The notes under the pieces were generated by a model that was not told the DNA's origin, searched no databases, and saw nothing but the letters and a program-made list of their open reading frames with translations. A DNA stretch of 64,000 nt. Origin: Scalesia atractyloides. Lineage: Eukaryota > Streptophyta > Magnoliopsida > Asterales > Asteraceae. A program made the position numbers and the translations under genes. This document shows, piece by piece, positions 46,401 through 57,198 of this stretch. The stretch lies in assembly GCA_947069175.1 (NCBI GenBank), contig CAMTDV010000013.1, forward strand, positions 55,062,610-55,126,609. Direction: 5' to 3'. How positions within the stretch are numbered: the stretch's first letter is position 1; each line of letters starts with the position of its first letter.

Positions 46401-47611
46401 TATCACACCCACTTGTAGGCGGAAGCGCACGGTGTGAACTTGATCAGTTTTCATTGCATACGATGTAAGTAAACAACTATGTGAATAAAATTTGTAGGAT
46501 GATCATCCTTTTCAAGATATAAAAAGTTTACAAGTCACAAGTTTTTGGTCAAAAGACATCAGGAGTTATATTGTTTTCAAAAGGCTTGTATAAAAGTAAA
46601 GTTTTAACAGAACGAGGTTTTGCATTCCATCTTTCACTCGAAGGCGGGATATGTGAACAAAATCCTCCAGAAAGATGACATCGCTATCTTGCTATTCCCG
46701 CTCTTGATCCATGAAATGCAAGGGTCCACATAGTTGCCTAAAATATATGTAAGTTTGAAAAGTCAACATAAAGTTGGCGAGTTCATGTGTTTGTTTGCTT
46801 TGTATCAAATGAATCTCGAAAACATCTTAAAATATTGTATTATAAACCGGTATACGAAAGCGTCTATGAAATTCGAGGATCATTAACGTTTTGCAAGGAC
46901 ATTAATATCTGTGCCACATAAGTAAGCAACCAAACCTAAACGACGATATTCAGACTCTTCCAACACCGGACCACAAAAGCACCCCTAATAGGCTAAAATA
47001 CTAGGAGTGGAGCTCGCCAAAACTCAGTAGATCAACACCTTTTGCACCACAGTCGTTATGTATGATTAATGGTTACTCTTGTCCATTTTCTACTAATGTG
47101 CACATGATCTAAAGTGATTTCCTTCCAAAGCTAAACATACCTTTATTGTAACATGTATTCCCCCTTGTTTGTTTAACAGTAAAACATTGAAAAGTTTGAA
47201 AGGAGGGACATGAATTCAAAGTTTTGTGTTCACAAGATCGTGTGCTTGCAGACTCGGGTATCTGTATACGTAACGCAACCTACAAGTGTTCTAACTTGTT
47301 AGACACTTTGGTCTTTAATAGACCGTGTACACATTGCTCATCTTGAATGTTCGTTAGGTTTGTGTTTGTCTTGTTTGGATACCCTTGTTTATGTTTATAC
47401 TTTAGTAGCTTATTCATTCATTTGTTATTAATATATATTTCATAAATATATATTGTCATGTATGTTTGTTATGTATGAACGTGCCTCACCCTTGATAGTC
47501 TTGTATTGAGTTACTCGCATCGGATTCATCCAATGATCGTATGTCTTTGTCACCCATGACTGGGCCTAGCCCTAGTTCTGTGCGTGCGTCTCACACAAGC
47601 GTCATTGATAT

Positions 47612-47735
47612 GAAATATATATATATATATATACATATATGTATATATATAGGTATAGATATATATGTATATATATCTATATATATCTATATGTATATAT
47701 ATATGTATATATATATATATATATTATATATATGT
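47612..47735. repeat. TA-rich microsatellite
   Basis: Alternating ta/tg/ta tract. It produces spurious Tyr/Ile repeat ORFs. Confidence 0.9.
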
Positions 47736-48312
47736 TCAGGTTTGAAGGGATCTTCGATCCTTATGTACATGTGATCATGCTTGAAGTGAGCCTCGATCTT
47801 TATGTTCTGGAATATTTTTGTATTTAATAAAATCTTGTGTTTTATTTGCAAGAATGTATATTTATCGATCATTATACAATCCCGGACATTTTTATATAAT
47901 AAAATCTTGCATTTTATTGGTAAGAATGCAAAAATGTCAATCATTGCACAAATTCGGTCATTTTCGTGTTCGATAAACTTTTATACTTTATTTACGAAAC
48001 GTGTAATCTTACAATCGAACGAACCAACATCCACGACATTTCTCGACAAAATCCAAGTTACACATGCCTTAAAGCCTTTATATAACCTAAATATTAGGTT
48101 AAAAGGGGTAAAAAATGAGGAAACGCGACAATACAAGTCCAGGGGCCAAAATTGTCAAAAAAAAGTTTGCTTTCATCACCAAGTTTGGCCACCTATCTCC
48201 AATTTTTGACACCCTTCACTCATTTTGTCACACTTAATTTGGTGTTAACACATGTTAGGACACTAATGCATACTTGGTAACACTAGTCATCACCTCCATG
48301 ATCCTAAAACAC

Positions 48313-48320
48313 TATAAATA
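48313..48320 (+). promoter_or_regulatory. Plus-strand TATA-like box in solo LTR
   Basis: TATAAATA followed 20-60 bp later by a C/A/T-rich stretch resembling a plant 5' UTR. Conserved in the duplicate at 32647-32654. The opposite strand has its own TATAAAT at 51428-51422. Confidence 0.4.
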
Positions 48321-48333
48321 CCCTTTGATGCAT

Positions 48334-48424
48334 CCATTTTTTTCACATCACTTGAAAACACTTCCAAGTAAAGCGTGAAGTTCTTCTTTCTATCCATTTT
48401 TTTCACATCACTTGAAAACACTTC
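48334..48424. repeat. Local direct duplication in solo LTR
   Basis: The segment tttttttcacatcacttgaa and its ~30-bp surroundings occur at about 48334 and again at about 48394. The copy at 32650-32720 has it once. Confidence 0.7.
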
Positions 48425-49477
48425 CTGTTTGACTTTCGGTTCTGACAATTTTGGTCAAGTCATTGTTTAAATTGAACTTTGAAATGTGAACGTAATCATG
48501 AAGGTAGTAACCCCTTGCGATTGCACCTTCTAATTACCACGTTTTGTAGGCGAGATGACGAGTCTAAGTTTTACAGGTTAAAAGTAAAAAAAATGTATAA
48601 AAATGCATTTTATGACGAAACGTTTTTGCGCATTAAAACTTTAGGTTTTGACAACAAATCAGTTTTATAACATTATTAGACATGTTCAAACATGTCTAAC
48701 TCGTCATTTCTAGTTTAGTGATTATTTCTTAGTCGTAAGTCGAGCGGTTTTACTACCGCTTTGACTTTCGAATCTGACCCGTTTAGTCAATCTTAGGATT
48801 CGACCAAGCACATTTTTATGACCATAGTAATTTAGGGAATAAACCTCTGAGGTCATACCTTATAGTCATATAGTTTTGGTTAGTTATATGATGAGTCGAT
48901 TTTATGTACTCTTAAAATGCCGAAAACACCCTTTTGGCGCATAAAACGGTTTTAAACATGTAAGACCATAGTTTTGACATCTTAGCTGATATTATAACAT
49001 AATCAAACTTGTATTGACATATAAGACTCACCATAGGACTTATTTAACCATCCAAACCCATAATTACACTTGCGACCCGTTAAAGTGGCAGAAAGCATTT
49101 TAACAAGTCGTGACGGGTCAAAGTTCTTAGAAACTCTTCCAAATCAAAATGTAAGGTACTATAAACCATATCATACAGTCCCGAACACTCATTTGGTTTA
49201 TAAGACCTCATTCTATCCAATCCTCCGATTAAAGTCTCGACACACTAATATAGTATTATGATACATAGGACACACTTGAACTCTTCTATCTTTGAGTTTT
49301 GTTTGATAATTTGAACAAGACATTTATGCAATCTCAACTGATTACATAGCCCCCTCTTTTACGTTTTCAAATATTTTGGGGTGATTCATATGTGCCTATC
49401 ACTACATTCTTGTTTTCTTGACATTATAAATGTTTTGCTTATCTAGTACATATAGTACATAATTGCAAAGACATTTT

Positions 49478-49831
49478 GCTTCATATGTTGACTTAGCATA
49501 CCTAGTACATGATTTCAAAGACATTTTTGCTTCGTATGTTGACTTAACATACCTAGTACATCATTTCAAAGTATTTTTGCTTCATATGTTGACTTAGCAT
49601 ACCTAGCACATGATTTCAAAGACAGTTTTGCTTCGTATGTTGACTTAGCATACATAATACATGATTTGAAAGACATTTGGCTTGGTATGTTAACTTAGCA
49701 TACCTAGTACACGATTTCAAAGATATTTTTACTTCGTATGCTGACTTAGCATACCTAGTACATGATTTCAAAGACATTTTTGCTTGGTATATTGACTTAG
49801 TATGCCAAGTACATGATTTCACCATGGCATA
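49478..49831. repeat. Seven-unit 50-51-bp minisatellite
   Basis: Units start at 49478, 49529, 49579, 49630, 49680, 49731 and 49782, each with tatgttgacttagcatacct-like core and tagtacatgatttcaaagac. Period alternates 50 and 51 bp. Confidence 0.9.
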
Positions 49832-50216
49832 TGCATATTTTTCCATTGTAGGCTTCAGCACATACATGTTGTGCATGTACACTACTTGTAATCTTCCAAT
49901 TTCACTAAGTGTTTTAGTGTACGTATTTTATACGTATGAGTATGCTTATATACTTCTTTTTCCTACACATAGTAAATTTTATATACAACTTTCTGGATTT
50001 TAAGAGTGTTGAAAATATCTAATTCCAAGTGTCTAAAATTTTTTAGAGTTCATCGTCGTAGTCGTTAATATATATTTTCGTGACAAAAATGCCCAAGTGT
50101 CGTCGGTAAGATGTATAAGCTCGTCGTCGTGACCATATGGCAATCGTTTTCGGTTACGTTATATGTAGTTTATTACTGAACTTTCATTATATATTTAGTG
50201 TCAGTTTAGCATATAG

Positions 50217-50250
<34 letters not shown>

Positions 50251-52409
50251 TGTCCATCCATTGTCCGCACTATGATTAGGGATACAATATGAGTGTAATT
50301 CTATATATATCCCTTAGTCTGATAACATTCCACATATTCAATCTTTGAGGATATACATGTACGCATATATAGGCGCCCATACACATTTTTAAACTTTTTT
50401 AACTTCAAGTGTTTGGGATTTGTAAGTATTGGTATTTATGTATTTAGTTAACAAGCTTTCTAGCTTCTAATACATACACATAAATACACACATAAAGATG
50501 GTTTTCTAAGTATATATATTTTTTTTCACCCTGAGTGTGTGTGTATATATATATATTTGTTATTTTGTTAATTTAGAAAATAACCATAAGTGTTTAATTT
50601 AACTTTTCATCATAGTTTGCCTAATCACGATTAAAGTTGTTAATCTCGTTTAGTTATGATAATCACTTGTTAACGCTATTTAATCATAATTAGGATTTTA
50701 GAAAATTTCTCCATAGTCTTCCCTATACTATGGATGTTTTCCACGTTTTTAAAACGTATTTAATCAACTTTCTACCACCATACTATCATCAAAACTCAAT
50801 CAGCTCCAATTAAGATCATATTTCATGCATTTTCACATACACACATCTTCAAGTTTCATGAACTTGTATATATATTTTATCAAGATTACTAAAAATAACA
50901 TTACCTTTATGTTCATCCTCTTGGTTTTCCACTATTGATAAACATGTTTATATTTTGATTTCAAGATCAATACTTTAAAAGTATATTTTTAGCTTCTTGT
51001 TAGACTTCAATCACTTTTAAGGCTAGTTGAAAGTTCATGATACTTCAAGTTTGTGAATCTTGCTAGATGTAAGCATCTACATGCTTAGATCATAATTTTG
51101 AACATATTCTACCATAATCTACACTAAACTAGCAGCAAGATTAACAAGGAAAATAACAAATAGTTAAGTTAGATTATCTTGTTTAATTTAGGGTTTTCTT
51201 GTATTTTATCTTTAGATTCAAGATGATCAAGGTGTAATTTTATGATCTACTAATTATAATAAACATAAAGATAAGTTTAGATTGTCTTCTAACTAGTACT
51301 TAGGCTAGGGAAGATCAAGTGAAAATGAGAAGAAGATATGTTGATGTAGAAGCTTCACAAGATGTAAATGATGCTCCCAATTCCTCCATGCTTTGAACTT
51401 CCTTAGTTCATCTTAGAGTGGATTTATAAGGCTTGAATTTTTAGTGTTTAATGCTTGAAGATGGAGGATGATATGATGGTGTTTGGAGCCGTAGCTTTAG
51501 AGAGAGATATGGTTGTGGTGTTTGAAATGTTATGAAAAGAAGTGATAATGTTTAGGTTATTGGTTTATGACATGCAAAATCTCTCAAGTCAAGGATGCAA
51601 ATCTCTGGCCATACTTTTATCCATCATCATCCATCATCTTCTAGCACTAGGGAAGAATTTGTGGGACCACATGGGGGTGTCTAGGTTATATATATATATT
51701 TAAAAGTATATAGACATGTGCATATTTTTAAATCTAGATATTTATGTCGTTAGTTATACTCTTGCATCATTAGTGTATTAATGATGTTTATGGTGCTAAA
51801 TTAATCCTAACTAGTTCATTAGACTAGTAAGTTAAGTGTTAGGATAACAAATTTAGCTTCTAGTTCATTGTCGAGTCATTACCGGTGAAGAGACGAAAGG
51901 TGCACAATGACACCGATAATAATATCTAAAATAAGTATTCTATATCCTCGAGATCGTTTAAGATAATCAACACTATCTAATAGCTTTGTTGATGTTGCGG
52001 ATACTGAAAAATGTTGCGGAGTGCTGAATTATCTAGTTTATTATTCAGATCGGACACTTTAGGTGTTAAGACATTTTTTTCGGAAAGTATATATTATTAT
52101 AAGTTATATTCCCACAAATAGGGTTTTAATATATGTATTGACTTGGATATGTTTTCATACCCAGTTCTTGTCATTCTAATTCATTTAAGAACCTTCCTAG
52201 CATGAATAGTGTGCTAAGGTAAATAGTGTTTGGTTTTGCGACAAGACGAATCAACAATATGAATTGAAATGTTTTAACATGTCCTATCACTGCTAGACTT
52301 TGTACAACTCATTCATTCATAAGTTTCGTAAACAGAACGCAATTAATTGTATAAATAGTGATTAAGTTGTACGGAATTATCATGAAATTTTGCCGGTTGT
52401 CACATCTAC

Positions 52410-52810
52410 TCTCATCCTCACTTTGAAGCTCAATCACCATAGACAATGTACCTTTTAGCAAGCTTTTAACATAGCGATGTCACCTTCCGGATTCAAACAC
52501 TCGGTTTCCTCATAAACAAGCAATCTTCCAAACTCCGCCCCTAACTCCTCTTCCAAACTCGACTCATGCTCCCTCTTTTCACCCTCTACCTGACAAAAAC
52601 CGACTCTCTCATATCACTCACAACCTTCCTTAACTCAGACACCTCAAATGTGATGGTTTCCTCTCCTACCCGAAGTGTAACGGTGCCTGCGAAAAGATCT
52701 ATTAAAGCTTTAGTAGTGCATAGGAATTGCATGTCTAGGATTAGAGGAATGTTTTCATCGGCCTCCATGTCAAGAACTACAAAGTCCACGGGGAACACCA
52801 ATTTGTCAAC
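52410..52810 (-). pseudogene. G7 Gypsy aspartic protease gene, 3' part
   Basis: The minus frame reads DKLVFPVDFVVLDMEADE, then IPLILDMQFLCTTKALID and VTLRVGEETITFEV, the C-terminal half of the retropepsin of Tat/Athila-type Gypsy elements. The usual GRPFL is here DMQFL. The 5' half is at 61525-61718, separated by C5. No reverse transcriptase follows before the solo LTR or beyond it. Confidence 0.8.
52806..52810. other. C5 target-site duplication (left)
   Basis: tcaac here and at 61520-61524, a perfect 5-bp duplication flanking C5. Confidence 0.85.
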
Positions 52811-53268
52811 AGCGAATGGGGGATCGATTCCTCTGATGAGCACCGGACCGATCTAACTCAACTAACAGAGGCGGAATTCATTGTTAGTGAGGTTGAAAAA
52901 CAAACAAGTGAGATCTACTGCTTAAATGTCGTGAATGTATTGATAGATGTGAACAAATTACAGTGCAAGTAAACAGTTCAGCAGGGCTTCACCACACCAA
53001 CAGGATTACTAACTCTGACACAACACTCATATATTTATAAGTCGACATGACTCGCACAGAAGAGTGTGTAACAGAGAGTGTGTGACTCATGATAGTGGTT
53101 GCCTCGTACGAGTGAAAGAGTGTCACTCGTACGAGTCATGTGACTCACTCATACGAGTCAGCTACAAAACAAATAACATATAGATTAACATAAACAAACT
53201 GACGTTCTAAGCCCTATATACAAAATCAACATATCCTAGATGTAGGCAATAGACATTATGCACCAACA
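52811..53268 (-). repeat. C5 3' LTR (458 bp)
   Basis: Plus-strand AGCGAATGGGGG (TG mutated) to CACCAACA. Contains a hairpin-forming inverted repeat around ctcgtacgagtga (53103-53135) and a third actcatacgagt at 53147. Sense TATAAATA at 53039-53032. Confidence 0.9.
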
Positions 53269-53281
53269 AACTCCCCCTTGG
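53269..53281 (-). other. C5 polypurine tract
   Basis: Sense CCAAGGGGGAGTT directly precedes the LTR start TGTTGGTGCA. Confidence 0.85.
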
Positions 53282-53373
53282 ATGTTGTCGCAGTCTTGGA
53301 TAGTCTTCAAAAAATCTCAATAAGATTTGACGCTTATCGAACAAAGAAACGCTTCGGCGGCTTGTGACGCTCC

Positions 53374-56066
53374 TCAAAAGCTATCGGCGTTTGATCTGTA
53401 GGAGGAGGTTTTCACTGTATTGCCAAACCGAAAACTTCTTAGCGACGCAATACGTGCTCGCTCCGCAATCCTCTCTTCCTTCTTATCGTTCTTCCTTTGC
53501 TCTATCTCCTCCAGTTTCCTCCATGAAGTGTTCCAAGTGAATCCAGAGTGTATATGGTTGGCGAAACAGACATTAACTATCTTCTGAAACTGGAGTGCTT
53601 GTTCATTATCTTTCTCTTCAAAACTGATTTTGTTGTAGAACAAACAGTTGATATCTTTCTTCGAACAGTTGACTAGCGACATCGGGTCTAGTACTCGAAT
53701 GCCACGCCATAACCCATATATACGTTTGTGTCTTATAACGGCTTCGGTCAGCTCCTCAGTAATCTTCCAAGAGTCATCAGATGGATGCATCACATACGAC
53801 AGCTTCACTTGTATTTGAATCGTAGTGCCACTATTTAAAGATCTTGAAGAAATCTTGCTCCATCTTTATTAGAGGCATATTCTTCATCACTTTCAGCCTC
53901 TTAACGATTAATGTTAGGTCTTTCTCTTGTGTTACCTGATCGATATTTGTAATTTGCTTCGGGAAATGAGGCTTCCAGTGTGTAAATCTGTGCGTAGCTT
54001 CAAGCTTGATCAAAATCCATAACCGTTGGTCGTGAAACTTCATACTCAGATTAATCATCTTTGTTTACACGTGCTCTTTTATATCCAAATATGGCAAGGA
54101 CTTGATATCACTCAAGTATCTGAAATACTGGATCCTAAATTCCCTGTTAATAGCATAAACATTAAGCTCCCCAATCCATCCCCAGCTAATTATATCCCCT
54201 AGTGAAATATCCACATTATGCATAAAGAAAGCTAGATGACGTTCAAACTTACACTCCGCTGGTGTTTCTTTAAACCATTTCTTCCTCATTTTAGCAATTT
54301 CAGCTCTAGACATCTGTTGAGAAATAGTTCCTTGTTTGGCAGCTTCTTTGACTTTACGTTTTAGAAGATCATCACTTCAGCTGCAAACAACTCACTAAAA
54401 GCTGAGGAGTCATCTGTACGCTTATTGGAAACATTAGTAACATCTTCATCAGAATCATCCTTCACGACAACCTATCATAATCATCCGCATCATCAACATG
54501 CTCAAAGACATAATCAACTAGCTCGAAAGCACTAATATCATTCAGCTCATCTTCAAAATCAAACATAAAATCTTCTTCGTTCATTCCCAGCATTTCAGCT
54601 GTCTCTTCTTTAGTGTAGCTATGAACGAACTCTCCTTCTTCAACATCGTGCTCAAGATATAAAATCTTCGGCTTTGGCACGACAGGAATGGTAGATATAT
54701 CAGTTACCGTGAGAATTCCTGCCTGCTGAGCACCTTTCAAAACTCCTGATCTTCCCTGATCTCTATCTTCACTTACCTTATTCGCAAAATAATCCAAGTA
54801 AGCAGATTAATGAATATCATTAGTCTCATCAGTTTCTGTTACCCGGACACCAGATCCTCCCATATCATCATCAGCATCACCATTATCATCATCGTCGGAC
54901 TTGTCTGAAAATAGATCATCAAAATCATCTAAGTCCTCTTTCTCTTTTTCAGCATCCGCAACAAACTCATCAACCTCGGTGTCAATCTCTTCCTCTAACA
55001 TCTTCTTCATTAGCCATTCCCGATGTGTTGCTAAAAGATTGGACATATCGATATCAACATCTTTTGCCTTACGTACTAGCACAAAATTCTTCGTCATTGT
55101 ATACACCACAATATCAGTAATAACTGGCGCAAATTCAGTTTTTGGCTCAGTAGTAACATTCACAGGATCCACACCGACTTTCCCTTCGCCTTTGCCTTGC
55201 GCGTCAGATAATTCTTTAGCAAGGCGTTCTCTCTCAGCAACCCGCTTTCTCGCTTCAGGTCTTTCTATTTCGTCAATCTCAACAGCAATATTAATGCCCA
55301 GCTTCTTAGTCAGTATCTTCTTAAATAAATTCATCTTTTTGTCGCTCCTGAGACCTTCTTCTTCATATTTAGCCATACGAATCCGTAAACGTTCATTCTC
55401 AGATACTATGCTAACTAACTTGTCTTCAAGATGTTGTTTATCTTCATTTAACACATTGAGTTGTTCCTGCAATTCTACAATCTTGACCGTGTTTAACATG
55501 ACATGCTTCTGTAATTCTCCAACACGTGGGTCATTAAACATCTCAGCAATAAAATCTTCACCCCCTGGTATGTCACCAAAGTCAAAGTCAAAATCAAAAT
55601 GGGACAGAGACTGTGAGGGTTGAGGAGGAGTCTGCGGTGTCGATTGTGGTGCAGATGATTTAGCAGTGTTCATGAATGGTATAAAGACAGAGTCTTGAAG
55701 AGTAGTGCTCAGACCTACATCAGAAGTGTTAGACACAGGAAGTGACGGGGAAATCACTAACGCTCTGGTAACTTGCTCTTGATTAGAGATTTGATGTTGT
55801 TGAAAGAGCATAGCAAGTTCTTCTTCAGATGGCAAGTCTGGTAGGTCGAAAGAATTCCACAAACCGTCATAGTTGAACAACCATAAATCCCTAGGTTTCT
55901 GCGTAGGCGTAGTATAGCATTGACAATCAACATTCTGTGCAAGAATAACTTGGTTCAGACTCGACAAGAAGACACGCTTTTGTGCTAGCATAACCGACAA
56001 AAATTCCTTCCAAGGATTTAGCTCCAAATTTACCATCCGGGTCCAATAAAGTACACGGTGATCCAA
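53374..56066 (-). pseudogene. C5 integrase-tail/env-like fusion ORF and continuation
   Basis: The 419-residue frame (56066-54807) begins in the integrase C-terminal and linker region (…CYTTPTQKPRDLWLFNYDGLWNSFDLP…). At about residue 130 it passes without a stop into env-like sequence: Gln/Pro/Ser-rich, DFDFDFGDIPGGEDF, a predicted coiled coil about 185-270 (ELQKHVMLNTVKIVELQEQL…), and a very acidic end. Frames 54797-54462, 54313-54065, 54058-53831 and 53808-53374 continue it (…RHLAFFMHNVDISLGD…, …LWRGIRVLDPMSLV…). No RT motif (YVDD) is found anywhere between. Confidence 0.72.
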
Positions 56067-56600
56067 AAGGCTCTAGAAACACAAGGTTAGGGTTCCGTTG
56101 ATTTAACAACTCAAAACAAGTCTTGTTGTGAGGCTTGACTGTTAACACACGATTAAGGGTGTAACACACTGATGCGACGGCTTCACTCCAGAAAGTAATT
56201 GGTAATTTAGAATCGGCGAGCATGGTTCTGGCAGCCTGGATCAATGTGCGATTCTTTGGTTCAGCTACTCCATTTTGTTGTGGAGTATAAGGAACACTGA
56301 ATTCATGAAGAATCCCCTTTTCATTGCAGAACTCGAGCATCCGTTTGTTCTTGAACTCTATACCGTTGTCACTGCGAATTCTTTTTATGGGCAGATGATA
56401 TAGATTTTCAAGCTTCCTGAAGAGAATCTTTAGACTTTCAAACGTTTCATCTTTGCTCTCCATAAAGAAAACCCATGAGAATCTTGAAAAATCATCTGTA
56501 ACGACCAGGCAATATAGATCGCCAGAAATGCTTTTGATGTTTACTGGCCCGAAAAGATCCATATGAAGCCTCTCTAATAGTAGCTTGATAGAATTCAGTA
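55927..56600 (-). pseudogene. C5 integrase core
   Basis: The frame 56562-55927 holds MDLFGPV (first Asp, residue 2), RIRSDNGIEF (D65) and QQNGVAEPKNR (E101), with 35 residues between the last two. The catalytic triad is intact. The zinc-binding region upstream (56820-56563) is frame-broken, and the frame loses register near 56000 with respect to the next ORF. Confidence 0.85.
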
Positions 56601-56823
56601 GCTTTCATGGGTGTGATTTCTTGTGATGTTTCCCCTTTTACAGCTCAGACAATCATCAGATAATTGAAAACTTTTTAGATTAACACCCTCCACTAGGTCA
56701 TTGTGACAAGATAATTCATCTTTCTCAGATGAATATGCCCCATCTTTCTATGCCATAGAATAGACTCCTTCTCAATTGCTTTAGAAACAAAGCACTAAAC
56801 CTTCTTCGATGTTGTAGATGCAC

Positions 56824-57198
56824 TCATATCAAGAACATAAAGATCATTCTCACTTGGAGCACGCATAAGAATCCATTCCTTAGGAATCTTGAACCCGGCT
56901 TTAAGATTAAGCATTCTTTATCATTGAACTGTGTTGTAAACTTTTTATCACAAATTTGCGAAATACTCAGCAGATTGTTCTCTAGCTCTGCGATGTAGTT
57001 CACTTTGTCGAACGAAACTACTCCACTCGTGAGAATACCCTCTCCAACGATTCTACCACCTTGTGTTCTAGCGAAACCAACGTAAACTCCTCGGACAGCT
57101 TTGACGTCGTGTAATAACGCAAGCATCCTGGTCATGTATCGAGAAGCTCCACTATCCATAATCCATTTAGACATGATCGATCGCGGGAGCCCCTGCAC
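56824..57198 (-). pseudogene. C5 protease and pre-integrase region
   Basis: The frame begins …SKWIMDSGASRYMTR, the Copia protease active site DSGA, and runs to LENNLLSISQICDK and LKPGSR, the region preceding the integrase zinc domain. It then shifts. The protease would cut the polyprotein. Confidence 0.8.

Larger units (their letters stand above)
46401..52404 (-). repeat. Giant solo LTR (6.0 kb) with TSD tctac
   Basis: Starts TATCACACCC (TG mutated to TA; TG intact in the duplicate at 30703), ends GGTTGTCACA, and is flanked by tctac at 46396-46400 and 52405-52409. No second copy of either end lies inside, so it is a solo LTR. In sense (minus) it starts TGTGACAACC and ends GGGTGTGATA, like chromovirus LTRs. 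It holds an AT microsatellite (47612-47735), seven 51-bp tandem units and no ORF of note. Confidence 0.8.

Noticed and set aside
47541..47944. Tyr/Ile-repeat ORFs on both strands
   Set aside because: They translate the TA microsatellite.
49478..49831. CRISPR-like regular repeat array
   Set aside because: Units are contiguous with no unique spacers, and the setting is a plant LTR. It is a minisatellite.
54901..55623. 240-residue Ser-rich plus-strand ORF
   Set aside because: Antisense of the acidic and coiled-coil parts of the C5 env-like ORF.
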